Source: JBBDWJ01 sp040902925
GTDB taxonomy: Bacteria; Acidobacteriota; Terriglobia; Bryobacterales; UBA6623
Reading direction: 5' to 3'
Length of the DNA: 64,000 nucleotides
NCBI GenBank assembly: GCA_040902925.1
Contig: JBBDWJ010000262.1
Span: 18,303 to 82,302 of the forward strand
Positions 46,099-55,462 of the stretch are shown piece by piece (position 1 is the stretch's first letter; each line of letters starts with the position of its first letter). The position numbers and the translations under genes were made by a program. The notes under the pieces were generated by a model, which was not told where the DNA came from, made no database searches, and saw only the letters and a list, made by a program, of their open reading frames with translations.

Positions 46099-46590
46099 TC
46101 AGTCCGCCGCGTCCTCGAATTCAATTTGCGCGACAAACAGGCTGGGAACGACCTGGTTCCAGTCGGCAGGCAGGTTGTCAAAGGCGAGCCGGAACGCCTG
46201 CTCTTCCTGCGGCGAAAGAGAACCGGTCCTGGGCCCGACAATGACGCTCAGCTCGCGTGCGATCTCGACGCCGTTGACGTCCCGGAACACGCAATAGATC
46301 TGCACCAGGCTTACGGTACGGCTGCCGATATTCTTGATCTTGCCGGTAATCTCAACCAGCGTCTGATCGAGAAACGTGTCGGACGCGGCCATCTCGACGC
46401 CGGCCAGGTCGAGATTGGGCAGGTAGGCTTCCGCCTCGGGGGTGAGCACGGGAACTTCCTCTCCTTGATGCTGCGACACCAGGTAGAAGACGGCGCCCAA
46501 GCCGAGTAGCACGACGACCGCCCCGATGATCAGTGGGACGGGGTCCCGCCGTTGTTTCTCCAGTTCCTTTCCCGTTTCCAGTACACCCAA
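46099..46590 (-). CDS. membrane-anchored protein with Ig-like (FxLYD/DUF3426-like) domain
   Basis: 163 residues from TTG 46590, chosen for GGGAG about 10 nt upstream; the frame extends to 46764 without support. One membrane helix (PLIIGAVVVLLGLGAVFYLV) follows a short basic cytoplasmic end. The outer part is a beta-sandwich: EAYLPNLDLAGVEMAAS, QTLVEITGKIKNIGSRTVSLVQIYCVFRD, GPRTGSLSPQEEQAFRLAFDNLP. That order (internal G-x-IKN, then late F-x-x-x-F) is that of FxLYD or DUF3426 domains, usually of unknown binding role. It is convergent with the DUF4139 gene, 30 nt away. Confidence 0.65.
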   Translation of the reverse strand: MGVLETGKELEKQRRDPVPLIIGAVVVLLGLGAVFYLVSQHQGEEVPVLTPEAEAYLPNLDLAGVEMAASDTFLDQTLVEITGKIKNIGSRTVSLVQIYCVFRDVNGVEIARELSVIVGPRTGSLSPQEEQAFRLAFDNLPADWNQVVPSLFVAQIEFEDAAD

Positions 46591-46846
46591 CGAAATGGAT
46601 CTCCCTTCTCCAATCCCCGGCCGCCGCGATTCCACTGCTGTTCTAATTTGTATCTTGTCACAGAAGGTGCGTCGGGTTGCGAGGGCCCCAGGGCTTTCCG
46701 GAGCAAAAGCCGAAACGCGTTTATCGAGGCCTTTGCACCCCCTTGGTACGCCTCCGCGCGCCAAGCGTCGCGCGCCTCCTAGCCACGGGCTTCTGACGCC
46801 TCTCGCTACGACACCTTATGAGATATGCGGGGTGAAATATGCGGGC

Positions 46847-46852
46847 TAGAAT
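46847..46852 (+). promoter_or_regulatory. -10 box upstream of folP
   Basis: GGGCTAGAATGAA: TAGAAT 103 nt before folP, preceded by two ATATGCGGG repeats (46823 and 46838). Nothing else is seen in the 365-nt gap 46591-46955. Confidence 0.4.
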
Positions 46853-46955
46853 GAAGAGGCGGCGGGCGGGCTACCTCGATTCGCCGCATTCCGGAACGGC
46901 TGGCTTCCCAGGTCAGGCTGATTCATTGAGCACCCCCTATCGCGACTGACAACGG

Positions 46956-47798
46956 ATGACTGACTCGCACCACAACGGGACGATTGTCTGCTGGGATCGC
47001 GAGCTATCGCTCGAACGGGTTTTACTGATGGGCGTCGTCAACGTCACGCCCGACTCGTTTTCCGATGGCGGGCAGTTTCTCGACGCGCGGCGCGCGGTCG
47101 ACCATGCGAAGCGCCTACTGGACGAGGGCGCCGATATTCTCGATATCGGTGGCGAAAGCTCGCGGCCCGGCTCCGACCCGGTGAGCGATGAACAGGAGTG
47201 GGCGCGCCTCAAGCCGGTGCTCGAAGCACTGCTGCGGAACGGCGGCGCCCCTGTTTCGGTGGATACTTATAGACCGGCCACGGCGAACCGCGCCCTGGAG
47301 CTCGGCGCGCACATCATCAATGACATCAGCGGGCTTCGCGATCCCGAGATGGCCGAGGTGGCCGCCAGGCATCAGGCGCCGGTGGTCATCATGCATATGA
47401 GGGGACAACCCAAAACGATGCAACAAGACGTGCACTACGAAGACGTCGTCGAGGAAGTCAAAGGCTTTCTGGCCGCCCAGGCGCGGCGCGCGGCCGAGGC
47501 GGGCGTCCGGCAGATCATTCTTGATCCCGGCATCGGCTTCGGCAAGAACACGGATCACAACCTGCAACTGATGCGCCGGCTCGGCGAGTTCGCGGCGCTG
47601 CCCTACCCGCTGCTGGTGGGTCCCTCGCGCAAGGCTTTTCTTGGCCACGTTACCGGTTCCGCAGTCGGCGAGCGGCTCGAAGCGACCCTCGCGGCGGTTA
47701 CCGCGGCCGTGCTCGGCGGCGCGAATATCGTGCGCGTCCACGACGTGAAGCAGTGCCGCCAGGCGGTTCTCGTTGCGGAGGCGATTCGCGGGGCTTAG
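46956..47798 (+). CDS. folP: dihydropteroate synthase
   Basis: 280 residues. The two family signatures are clear: MGVVNVTPDSFSDGGQFLD and GADILDIGGESSRPGSDPV, followed by INDISGLRDPEM, VIMHMRGQPKTMQ, IILDPGIGFGKNTDHNL and LLVGPSRKAFLG. It joins p-aminobenzoate to dihydropterin pyrophosphate and is the sulfonamide target. First gene of folP-folB-folK, which covers three consecutive steps of folate synthesis. The Shine-Dalgarno before ATG 46956 is weak. Confidence 0.96.
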   Translation: MTDSHHNGTIVCWDRELSLERVLLMGVVNVTPDSFSDGGQFLDARRAVDHAKRLLDEGADILDIGGESSRPGSDPVSDEQEWARLKPVLEALLRNGGAPVSVDTYRPATANRALELGAHIINDISGLRDPEMAEVAARHQAPVVIMHMRGQPKTMQQDVHYEDVVEEVKGFLAAQARRAAEAGVRQIILDPGIGFGKNTDHNLQLMRRLGEFAALPYPLLVGPSRKAFLGHVTGSAVGERLEATLAAVTAAVLGGANIVRVHDVKQCRQAVLVAEAIRGA

Positions 47799-47831
47799 CC
47801 CTGCCCGTGACCTATTTGGGCGTTTGGGTAT

Positions 47832-48197
47832 ATGGATAAGATCATCATCGAAGGCGCGTCATTCCAGTCGCACGTCGGTGTCTCCGAACAGGAACGCCGC
47901 CGGCAGCAGGAAATCCTCGTTGACCTTCACGTTTTCGTGGACCTGCGAGATGCCGGTACGCGCGATGACCTCGGCGCCACGGTGTCGTACGTCGATATTC
48001 ACGAGGTCGCCGCGAGAACCGTTGCCGCAAAACCTTACTTCCTGGTCGAGGCGATCGCGGAAGACGTGGCGGCCAATGTCCTGGAGAGCTTTCGAGCGGT
48101 GACCGGACTTGTCGTCCGCGTTACCAAACCGGCGGCGTTGAGCGACCGCGGCGTGCCGTCGACAGGCGTTGAGATCACACGGATGAGGAATGAGTGA
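47832..48197 (+). CDS. folB: dihydroneopterin aldolase
   Basis: 121 residues: DKIIIEGASFQSHVGVSEQERRRQQ at the start, then YVDIHEVAARTVAAKPYFLVEAIAEDVA, then VRVTKPAALSDRGVPSTGVEI with the catalytic Lys. It splits dihydroneopterin to hydroxymethyl-dihydropterin, the substrate of folK. It ends 8 nt inside folK (ATGAGGAATGAGTGA region), so translation is probably coupled. Confidence 0.93.
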   Translation: MDKIIIEGASFQSHVGVSEQERRRQQEILVDLHVFVDLRDAGTRDDLGATVSYVDIHEVAARTVAAKPYFLVEAIAEDVAANVLESFRAVTGLVVRVTKPAALSDRGVPSTGVEITRMRNE

Positions 48198-48705
48198 AGT
48201 CTGGCTCGGCCTCGGGTCGAATCTTGGGGACAAGCGCGCCAACATTCTGCGCGCTCTCGATTCGCTCGCTGTGGTGTGCAGCCTGAGCAAAGTATCGTCG
48301 CTTTATAAAACCGAGCCGGTAGGGTTCAAGAATCAGGATTGGTTTCTGAACTGCGCCGTGAAAGGCGACACGGAGCTTCCTCCGCGGGCCCTGCTCGACG
48401 CGCTGAAAGAGATCGAGCGAACCATGGGGCGCACGGAATGGATCAGGAACGGCCCGCGCGTGATCGACCTGGACATTCTGCTCTATGACGGGCTGGCCGC
48501 TGAGGAAAGCGGCCTCGTGATCCCGCATCCACGCATGCACGAGCGTTCTTTCGTGCTGATCCCGCTTCGCGAGATCGACCCGTCTGTGGTCCATCCGGGT
48601 ATGGACAAGACCATTGAGGAGTTGGCGGATTCGCTGCGAAACCCGGAGCGGGTCGAGTTGTTCGAAACGCTCGGCCTCGGCGGAAACAGGGGCGGAAAGC
48701 TTTGA
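48190..48705 (+). CDS. folK: 2-amino-4-hydroxy-6-hydroxymethyldihydropteridine pyrophosphokinase
   Basis: 171 residues: VWLGLGSNLGDKRANIL, SSLYKTEPVGFKNQDWFLNCAVKG, ERTMGRTEWIRNGPRVIDLDILLYDG and IPHPRMHERSFVLIPL, all HPPK signatures, the last two including the Mg-binding DLDI. It activates hydroxymethyl-dihydropterin with ATP to give the folP substrate. It overlaps folB by 8 nt and closes the folate cluster. Confidence 0.95.
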   Translation: MSEVWLGLGSNLGDKRANILRALDSLAVVCSLSKVSSLYKTEPVGFKNQDWFLNCAVKGDTELPPRALLDALKEIERTMGRTEWIRNGPRVIDLDILLYDGLAAEESGLVIPHPRMHERSFVLIPLREIDPSVVHPGMDKTIEELADSLRNPERVELFETLGLGGNRGGKL

Positions 48706-48755
48706 AGAAAACCTGCCGGGCCGCGCCGCTTCGGATGCCCGATGGAGAGATCGGC

Positions 48756-49103
48756 CTAAGATCCCGCGCTTTCGCTTGAGGTCTCCCCGCGCACGGACTG
48801 GCGGGCTTCTTCCGCCCAACTCCTGCCGCGCTGGTAGAGGTCGGAGGCAGCCTCCTTGCCTTTCTCAAGCCGCTGCGATGCTTCGTCAGCGAGACCTTTG
48901 CCTCGTTCATAGAGATCGCGCCCGCGCTCCATCGCTTCGCGGCCTGACTTTGCCAATCGTTCGCGCTCTTCCAGCGCCCGCCGCCGAATCGCGTCACGCG
49001 TCTCGTGGCCGGGTTGCGGCGCGTACAAAAGAGCTACGGCCGCGCCGATCGCGGCTCCGGCCAAAAACCACGCCATGCTGCTTCCATCGTTATCGTGTGC
49101 CAT
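48756..49103 (-). CDS. YtxH-domain protein
   Basis: 115 residues. A short start and one membrane segment, AWFLAGAAIGAAVALLYAPQPGHETRD, are the YtxH signature. The rest is a long charged coiled coil (residues 35-100) with repeated (E/R)-(R/K)-G patterns such as SGREAMERGRDLYERGKGLADEASQ. It is probably a small membrane-tethered stress-type protein. The divergent 289-nt gap 49104-49392 to the polysaccharide cluster shows no gene or clear promoter. Confidence 0.85.
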   Translation of the reverse strand: MAHDNDGSSMAWFLAGAAIGAAVALLYAPQPGHETRDAIRRRALEERERLAKSGREAMERGRDLYERGKGLADEASQRLEKGKEAASDLYQRGRSWAEEARQSVRGETSSESAGS

Positions 49104-49392
49104 TTGTTTGTTCCGCCCTCTCCTTCAGTATATCGACGTTTGACCGCCAAGTTGTTGTGTGACGGGGCTTGTGCCGACTAAGAATACGGCCGACACCATG
49201 GGACACGTCTCGCGGCGCTGCTGTTTCAATCGATGCCGCCGCGAGTCGCGGACATAGGGGACGGCCACCTTCCAGCCGGAGAGCTGGCGGCTACTACCAT
49301 TTTGAAAGTCCGCTAAAGCGCTACCCCTAGGCAGCCGATCGCTAAGTACATACGCGGGTCCCAGAGACAGTTTCCGGGCTACGAGTGAAGTC

Positions 49393-50454
49393 ATGTCCAT
49401 AACGCTGGCGCAAACCAATCGGGAGCTGAAATTCGAGCCGGCCCACCAGGTTGAACCTCACGGCCAATCCGAATCCTGCCAAACTGAGCTGAGTCTTAGA
49501 CGGGAGCTCCAGACACGGCTGCGCTGCCCGGCCTGCGGCGGTCTTCTCCAACTGACGCCGCAAGACTACGCCTGCCTCCACAGCGGCTGCCAGCGCCGAT
49601 TCCAAATCGTGGAAGGGGTTCCTGTACTGATCGACGAAGGCTCGAGTGTCTTCAGTCTGCGCCAGGCCCTTAGCCGGCCGCCTTCAGCGTCCGCCTCGCC
49701 GTGGCAACGCTTTCGGCAACGATTGCGGAACCATCTCCCTACCCTGAGCGCGAACCCGGTGGCCGCTCAAAACATCGATGGGTTCCGGCGGCTGCTATTG
49801 GAGAAAAACCCGCGGCCTTCCGTCCTAGTGATCGGTGGCGGATGGCTGGGAGCCGGAATGCAACCGCTGCTCGGCGACTCACGAATCGACTGCGTCGAAA
49901 CCGATGTCTGGCTTAGCGACCGCACGGATCTGCTCTGCGACAGTCACCGGATTCCGTTTGCCAGTGGCACGTTCGATGGCGCGGTCATCCAGGCCGTGCT
50001 CGAACATGTCGCCGACCCGGAACAATGTGTGCGCGAGATCCGCCGCGTGCTCAAGCGGGGTGGCCTGGTTTACGCCGAAACCGCATTTATGCAGCAGGTC
50101 CACGCCGGCCGCCACGACCTCACGCGATTCACCGCGGTCGGCCACCGCAGATTGTTTCGCGGTTTCGAGCAGCTCGACGCCGGCGCGGCGGCGGGCCCGG
50201 CCGTGGTGCTTGCCTGGGCGTGGCAGCATTTCTTGCTGAGCTTTACAACCACACCCGCCGGCCGCGCCGCCGCAACCGTGACCGCCGCTCTCACGGCCTT
50301 CTGGCTCAAGTATCTGGACCGGGTGTTGCTCGCCAAGCCGGCAGCCCTCGACGCCGCCTCGGCCTGCTATTTCCTGGGAACGAGGCAAGAGCGCGAGCTG
50401 ACCGACCGGGACGCCCTGGCGGCATACCGGGGGGCGCAACACGATGTCGTCTAG
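49393..50454 (+). CDS. SAM-dependent methyltransferase with Trm112-like zinc knuckle
   Basis: 353 residues. An N-terminal Trm112-like zinc knuckle (Cys45, Cys48, Cys61, Cys66: CPACGGLLQ...YACLHSGCQRRFQIVEGVPVLID) is fused to a type 11 methyltransferase: SVLVIGGGWLGAGMQ (SAM site), ETDVWLSDRTDLLCD, GAVIQAVLEHVADPEQCVREIRRVLKRGGLVYAE. A C-terminal hydrophobic part (residues about 265-320) may associate with the membrane. In surface-polysaccharide clusters such enzymes methylate sugars; substrate unknown. It overlaps the polymerase gene by 11 nt. Confidence 0.82.
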   Translation: MSITLAQTNRELKFEPAHQVEPHGQSESCQTELSLRRELQTRLRCPACGGLLQLTPQDYACLHSGCQRRFQIVEGVPVLIDEGSSVFSLRQALSRPPSASASPWQRFRQRLRNHLPTLSANPVAAQNIDGFRRLLLEKNPRPSVLVIGGGWLGAGMQPLLGDSRIDCVETDVWLSDRTDLLCDSHRIPFASGTFDGAVIQAVLEHVADPEQCVREIRRVLKRGGLVYAETAFMQQVHAGRHDLTRFTAVGHRRLFRGFEQLDAGAAAGPAVVLAWAWQHFLLSFTTTPAGRAAATVTAALTAFWLKYLDRVLLAKPAALDAASACYFLGTRQERELTDRDALAAYRGAQHDVV

Positions 50455-52069
50455 CGCGCAAGAGCGCGGCGCGGTACTCTCCGGCGCTCTATCGGCGCGC
50501 GGCGACGGGGCCCGCTGGGGCGGCGCGCGCTCGCCCGGGACACCCTGGGAAGAGACACGCTGGGAAGGGGCGCACTCGGAAGGGCCACACTGCGACGAGC
50601 GGGTTCGAGGTGCGCCGCTGATCGCGACATTCGCACCGCTAGCGGCGGCCGCAAGCTGGATGCTGATCGGCCAAGAAACGAGCGGTGCGGCCATTGCGCT
50701 GGCGGCGGGAGGCGTCTGGGCGGCTGCCCTGATGCTGTCGCTCAAGGTGCTGCGGCTCGATCCCCTTTCGCCGGCGATGATCTATCTCTATCTACTGGGG
50801 CTGTTTCACCTTGGGCTGGCGGTCCCGTGGGCGCTGGGGCTAGAAGCCTCGCCGCCGCCGCTTTGGTTGACCACCAAGGACTTGAACCCGGCGCTGGCGC
50901 TGGTCCTCACCGCAACCGCAAGCTATCTCGGCGGGGCCTCGATCGCGGTGTGGCTATGGCCCCGCGCGCCCGGCCCGGGCCCAGGCATCCGCTGCTACAA
51001 CGACGCGCTCTGCGCCGTCGGGCTGGCGGTCGTGGCGCTGGGATTGCTCGCCTTCTCGGGCGGCATCTACTCGCTTGGCCTGGAGCGGCTGCTGCGCTCC
51101 GACTACAGCGAGACCTACGAGCTGGCCAGCCATTACGATCCGAGGTTTTTCGCCACCAGCATGACGTTTGTGCCGCTGGGGTTGTACCTGGCCGTGGCCG
51201 GCGCCCGCCGGAGATTTCTGACTTGGGTAATTGGCCTCGGCGTGCTGTGGGGCGGTTGCGTCTTGTTCCTCGGGTTTCGCGGCTACGCCCTTGTCCCCGC
51301 GATCACGATCTTCGCGGTGCTGCACAAACGCGGCGTGCGCCTGCCGCGCATCGCCTACCTCGCGGGCGTGCTCACAGTGTTGGCGATCATCCCGCTGGTT
51401 CGCGCCGCGCGCGCCGATCGCCTCGCGGATCGGGGCGTAGCCGCGGAGCTTACGATCACCGCGCCGCTGGCGGCCGTCGAAGAGATGGGCGGCAGCCTGC
51501 GCGCCCTCGTGCACACGATCGAGTTCCTCGAGAACGAATCTTTTCGTTGGGGCGGCACTTACTGGCAAGCGCTGCGTTCCGTGGTGCCTAACGTCTCGTT
51601 CGCTTGGCAAGGAGGGGAATACTTGCCGCTCGAGCAGTTGCCCCCGAGCCACTGGATGACCTTGCAGGCGGCGCCTCATACCTACCGCGCCCACGGCGGT
51701 CTGGGTTTTTCGTCTATTGCAGAGCCGTACATGAATTTCGGCGTTCCGGGAGTTGCGGTCTATTTTTTCTTGCTAGCGGCATTCCTTGTCACGGCATACC
51801 GCGGCGATGCCGCCCAGCCGGCACGTCTGGCGCTTTGGGCGGTGGTTCTGGGGCCGCTGCTCTGGACCGTGCGGAACGATTTTCACGGCTTCTTCCGGCC
51901 CGTGTTGTTGGGTATAGCCTGCATTGCCGCTGCCCGCCTGCTTGCGAATTCCTTGCCCTCTACCCGGAGCTGCTCGAAGGCGCCGCGACTCGGGCCAACC
52001 CATGTGGCGGAGCCCAAGTTCAGGCGCGCCATCGAATTCCGAACAGCGAGGCTCAATTCCGTTCGATGA
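50444..52069 (+). CDS. Wzy-like oligosaccharide repeat polymerase
   Basis: 541 residues, ATG 50444 inside the methyltransferase gene. After a 60-residue charged, low-complexity start, about ten to twelve membrane helices follow, for instance AAALMLSLKVL, MIYLYLLGLFHLGLAVPW, LALVLTATASYLGGASIAVWLW and GVAVYFFLLAAFLVT, with a large loop (GGEYLPLEQLPPSHWMTLQAAPHTYRAHGG). The layout fits O-antigen or exopolysaccharide polymerases, whose sequences vary widely. It overlaps the next gene by ATGA. Residues near the C-terminus (SLPSTRSCSKAPRLG) are not membrane-like. Confidence 0.75.
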   Translation: MSSSAQERGAVLSGALSARGDGARWGGARSPGTPWEETRWEGAHSEGPHCDERVRGAPLIATFAPLAAAASWMLIGQETSGAAIALAAGGVWAAALMLSLKVLRLDPLSPAMIYLYLLGLFHLGLAVPWALGLEASPPPLWLTTKDLNPALALVLTATASYLGGASIAVWLWPRAPGPGPGIRCYNDALCAVGLAVVALGLLAFSGGIYSLGLERLLRSDYSETYELASHYDPRFFATSMTFVPLGLYLAVAGARRRFLTWVIGLGVLWGGCVLFLGFRGYALVPAITIFAVLHKRGVRLPRIAYLAGVLTVLAIIPLVRAARADRLADRGVAAELTITAPLAAVEEMGGSLRALVHTIEFLENESFRWGGTYWQALRSVVPNVSFAWQGGEYLPLEQLPPSHWMTLQAAPHTYRAHGGLGFSSIAEPYMNFGVPGVAVYFFLLAAFLVTAYRGDAAQPARLALWAVVLGPLLWTVRNDFHGFFRPVLLGIACIAAARLLANSLPSTRSCSKAPRLGPTHVAEPKFRRAIEFRTARLNSVR

Positions 52070-53337
52070 GAGTTGCTATCGTCAGCGAGCATCGCTTTCA
52101 TCGCACGCCGCAAGGCGGCGTCGTGACTGCCGGGCCGTTCCCTTATTCTTTCTGGAAGCGCTACCTGACGGTGTTCGATAGCGTTTCCATCGTGGCTCGA
52201 TCCGTGGAGCAAGAGCCTGCGCCTGCCGAAGCCCTCCGGAGCGATGGTCAGGGAGTTTCGCTCTATCCGCTTCCGGACTATCGAGGCCCACGGCAGTTTT
52301 TCCACAAAGCCCATGAAACAAGGCGTGCGCTGCTAGCGGGGATCGCCGGCAGCGACGCGGTGATCCTGCGGCTGCCTTCGGCGCTGGCCTGTCTTATTGG
52401 CGGCTGGTTGCGGCGCACCGGGCGTCCCTACGCCGTGGAGGTCGTCGGCGACCCCTGGGACGCGCTTGGTCCCGGCGCCCACCGCCATCCCCTGAGAGCC
52501 CTTTTCCGGCGGATACTGACTTGCTCGCAGCAGCGGCAGTGCGCAGCGAGTTCGGCCGCACTCTACGTGACCCAGCGGGCGCTGCAATCCCGATATCCCC
52601 CGCCTCCAGGCCGTTTCAACGTCGGTTGCTCCGACGTCGAGCTGCCCCGCTCGGCCTTCGTAGAGCAGCCGCGTTCCCTGCGAGCCGCCTCACGCCAGCC
52701 CGCCGCGGTCACCGTCGGCTCTCTCGGCCACCTTTACAAGGCGCCGGATGTGCTGCTCGAGGCCGTCGCCGTATGTGCATGCAACGGCCTCCGGTTGCGG
52801 CTAGCGATCGTCGGCGACGGGCAGTATCGCCACGCGCTAGAGACCCGGGCCAGGCTGCTCGGCATTGAAGACCTGGCCACTTTTCGCGGCCACCTCCCGT
52901 TCGGGGCGGCTGTCCGCCGGGAACTCGACGCAGCGGACCTGTTCGTGCTGCCTTCGCGACAGGAAGGCCTGCCGCGGGCGTTGCTCGAAGCCATGGCCCG
53001 AGCGCTGCCCGCCATCGGCTCGACCGTCGGGGGTATTCCGGAACTGCTTGCGCCGGCGGATCTCGTTCCGCCCAACGATCCCGCGGCTCTCGCGCGCAAG
53101 CTGGACGAGGTACTTCGAGACCCTTCGAGGCTGCACCGAATGTCTGCCGCGAATCTGCGCAAGGCGCACGAGTACGAGGAAACGCAGCTAGAGCAACGCA
53201 GGAATCGATTTTTGGAACATGTACGCGCGGAAACGGAAAAGCATCTCCGTGGCGGGGCCGATGCCGCGTTCGTCGGAGAACCGGTATCGCCGGGAGACAT
53301 CGCGCCCGGTAGCCAAACTAAAGCGGTGCCCGGCTGA
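52066..53337 (+). CDS. glycosyltransferase family 4-type
   Basis: 423 residues from ATG 52066, which overlaps the polymerase stop as ATGA; the frame is open further upstream but there overlaps the polymerase gene. GT-B fold: N-domain MRVAIVSEHRFHRTPQGGVVTAGPFPYSFW, then VGSLGHLYKAPDVLLEAVAV, LRLAIVGDGQYRHALETRARLLGI, DLFVLPSRQEGLPRALLEAMARALPAIGSTVGGIPELL. The EGLPRALLEAM segment with the downstream Glu is the nucleotide-sugar site of GT1/GT4 enzymes. It likely adds a sugar to the repeat unit of the surface glycan. Confidence 0.88.
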   Translation: MRVAIVSEHRFHRTPQGGVVTAGPFPYSFWKRYLTVFDSVSIVARSVEQEPAPAEALRSDGQGVSLYPLPDYRGPRQFFHKAHETRRALLAGIAGSDAVILRLPSALACLIGGWLRRTGRPYAVEVVGDPWDALGPGAHRHPLRALFRRILTCSQQRQCAASSAALYVTQRALQSRYPPPPGRFNVGCSDVELPRSAFVEQPRSLRAASRQPAAVTVGSLGHLYKAPDVLLEAVAVCACNGLRLRLAIVGDGQYRHALETRARLLGIEDLATFRGHLPFGAAVRRELDAADLFVLPSRQEGLPRALLEAMARALPAIGSTVGGIPELLAPADLVPPNDPAALARKLDEVLRDPSRLHRMSAANLRKAHEYEETQLEQRRNRFLEHVRAETEKHLRGGADAAFVGEPVSPGDIAPGSQTKAVPG

Positions 53338-53351
53338 AGCCGATCGAAGGA

Positions 53352-54677
53352 GTGGTGCTGCAAAAGGACTCGTCGCACGACCCGCTCGGCGACGGAATCG
53401 TAACGCGATCGAGTCGTGCTGACCGCGTGCTGGCCACTGCCAGACGGTTGGTCGAGGACGCGCTTTCGACGGTTCGATTTCAGACGTGCCGGCCACCGAA
53501 AGGCTCTCCGATTCACATCGCGCGCCGGGCGGGCCGACCATTTCCGGAAAACGCTCCGCTTCTTGCCCAACTGCTCGGGCGGGAACCGATCGCCTTCGAG
53601 ACCGAGACGTTGCGTTCGGCGGTTGCGGACCGCTGCATCCTCGTCACCGGCGCGGCGGGCTCGATCGGCTCGGAGTTATGCCGTCAAGTCGCCAGCCTTG
53701 AGCCGCGCGTTCTCGTAGCCTTTGACAACGCCGAGAGCGGACTGTTTCATCTCGATCAGGACCTGCTGGGGAGCCTTCCAGGCCGCTTTGTTCCCTGGGT
53801 CGGCGACATTCGCGACGTCCGCCGTGTTCACGAAGTGATGGAGCGTCATTCGTTTGATGCGGTTTTTCATGCGGCCGCCTACAAGCACGTCCCACTGATG
53901 GAGGCGTATCCGCTGGAGCTGACCCAAACCAACGTGTTTGGGACCTGGAATCTGGCACAGGCCGCGGCCGAGCATCGGGTCGGCCGATTCGTGTTGATCT
54001 CGACCGACAAGGCGGTCCATCCGGCGAATGTTATGGGCCTGACGAAGCGAGTTGCGGAGTTGCTGCTGGCGGCGATGGCCAATCACTCTGCAGGCCACAC
54101 TCGTTTCGCCGCGGTGCGCTTCGGCAACGTGCTCGGATCGAGTGGCAGCGTCGTTCCGACCTTCCACGAGCAGATCGCGCGCGGTGGGCCTCTCACGGTG
54201 ACGCACCCCGACGTGCGGCGCTATTTCATGACCACGCAGGAGGCCGTGCACCTCGTGCTTCAGACGGCCGCGATGGCCGACCCTTCCGGTACCTTTGTGC
54301 TCGACATGGGAGAGCCCGTGCGAATCATCGATCTGGCGCGCCAGATGATCCGCGCCTGGGGTCTCGAACCAGACCGCGACATCGAAATTCACTATGTGGG
54401 CCTACGCCCTGGCGAGAAACTCGACGAATCGCTGATAGCCAGCGGTGAAAGTGTGGCGCCCACGTTCCATCCCAAGATCCGAGCGTTGCACGGGGCCAAC
54501 GCGATTCCTCAGAACCTGGCAGCTTGGCTGCAGGATTTGCGGTTTGCGATCGAAACCCGAGACGAAACCGGGGCCATCGCGCACATGGCGGGCCTGGTGC
54601 CCGAATACGAGCCCGGCGAAACCTGGGCATCAGTGCGGAAGCCGTCAGTGGCGTCGATGCCCGCCGCGGTCGGTTGA
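53352..54677 (+). CDS. soluble CapD/FlaA1-type nucleotide-sugar 4,6-dehydratase
   Basis: 441 residues, GTG start near GAAGGA. The NAD site is VTGAAGSIGSELCRQV (about 98-113), then VFHAAAYKHVPLMEAYP, ISTDKAVHPANVMGLTKR and RPGEKLDESLI. In this family Met replaces the usual Tyr of the YxxxK pair and Lys232 is retained, as seen. The four or more N-terminal membrane helices typical of WbpM/CapD are missing; instead about 90 polar residues precede the domain. It probably makes a UDP-4-keto-6-deoxy sugar for the glycan made by its neighbours. Last gene of the cluster. Confidence 0.88.
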   Translation: MVLQKDSSHDPLGDGIVTRSSRADRVLATARRLVEDALSTVRFQTCRPPKGSPIHIARRAGRPFPENAPLLAQLLGREPIAFETETLRSAVADRCILVTGAAGSIGSELCRQVASLEPRVLVAFDNAESGLFHLDQDLLGSLPGRFVPWVGDIRDVRRVHEVMERHSFDAVFHAAAYKHVPLMEAYPLELTQTNVFGTWNLAQAAAEHRVGRFVLISTDKAVHPANVMGLTKRVAELLLAAMANHSAGHTRFAAVRFGNVLGSSGSVVPTFHEQIARGGPLTVTHPDVRRYFMTTQEAVHLVLQTAAMADPSGTFVLDMGEPVRIIDLARQMIRAWGLEPDRDIEIHYVGLRPGEKLDESLIASGESVAPTFHPKIRALHGANAIPQNLAAWLQDLRFAIETRDETGAIAHMAGLVPEYEPGETWASVRKPSVASMPAAVG

Positions 54678-54924
54678 CAGCCTTTCGGCGGCCCAATCTC
54701 GCCTGAGCAACGAATCTTGACTGGGCAAGTAGGCAAGTGGGCGAATCGAACAAGTTGCGCCCCAAGCCGTCTCACCCGAAGCTCGTTCTATGCACTGTGG
54801 GCATAAAGAGATCACTTCCTCCGGCGGGCGGCGAGTGGTCGTTGGCGAGTTGCTCAGTCCGAACAATCTCGTAGGCCCTTTCGGAACGGCTGATGGCAGT
54901 CGCCCTCACTCGGGCGTAAAAAGG

Positions 54925-55146
54925 TCAGCGAAAGCGATTGAAGATGGAGAACGCCAGCGTCAGCAATATGCTGAGCACAATACAGGTGACGATCGGGAAG
55001 TAGACCGCGGAGTTCTTGCCTCGCCAAACGAGATCGCCGGGGAGCCGGCCTAGGCCCGGCAAGCCCAATTTCGCGGCCAGCATCACCAACAGACCGAGCA
55101 CAACGATCCCCAATCCGATGGCGATAAGCATCCGACCGAGGGGCAT
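54925..55146 (-). CDS. DUF2905 membrane protein
   Basis: 73 residues from ATG 55146 (AGGA upstream; an alternative TTG at 55152). Two hydrophobic segments flank the family motif: MLIAIGLGIVVLGLLVMLAAK, then LGLPGLGRLPGDLVWRGKNSAVYFPIVTCIVLSILLTL. The LGRLPGD(I/L) loop is diagnostic of DUF2905, a short membrane family of unknown role. The 247-nt convergent gap to 54677 contains no supported gene. Confidence 0.85.
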   Translation of the reverse strand: MPLGRMLIAIGLGIVVLGLLVMLAAKLGLPGLGRLPGDLVWRGKNSAVYFPIVTCIVLSILLTLAFSIFNRFR

Positions 55147-55462
55147 GGCCAATCCTAACCTCAGTTTCCATAGGTAGCTTAGCGGTTCCCAAGGATACAG
55201 TAACGTGCAAGAGCGAGCCTTGCGCAGATACGCGCGTGTGGCCTATGCCCGCGACCCAACTGTGGGAGCGCTCGCGAGCGCCCTCCCTTGAGAGTCGCCG
55301 AGCGCCGACGGATAGCCTGGTTAGAGTCACAGGCAGACCCCGGGCGGTATCAAACCAACCAAAAGGGGCCTGAAAAGGCGTCGGACGTCGGCATTCCTAC
55401 GCCCCTCAGGGTGACCAGCCTGCTGGTAGATTGCGCTTGCGCTTTCGAAGCGATCGTTGAGC
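55147..55462. other. gap between DUF2905 and ndk
   Basis: No gene, promoter or repeat could be supported in these 316 nt. Confidence 0.6.

Noticed and set aside
54790..55053. 87-residue open frame on the + strand
   Set aside because: Overlaps the recognisable DUF2905 gene antisense and has no family features.
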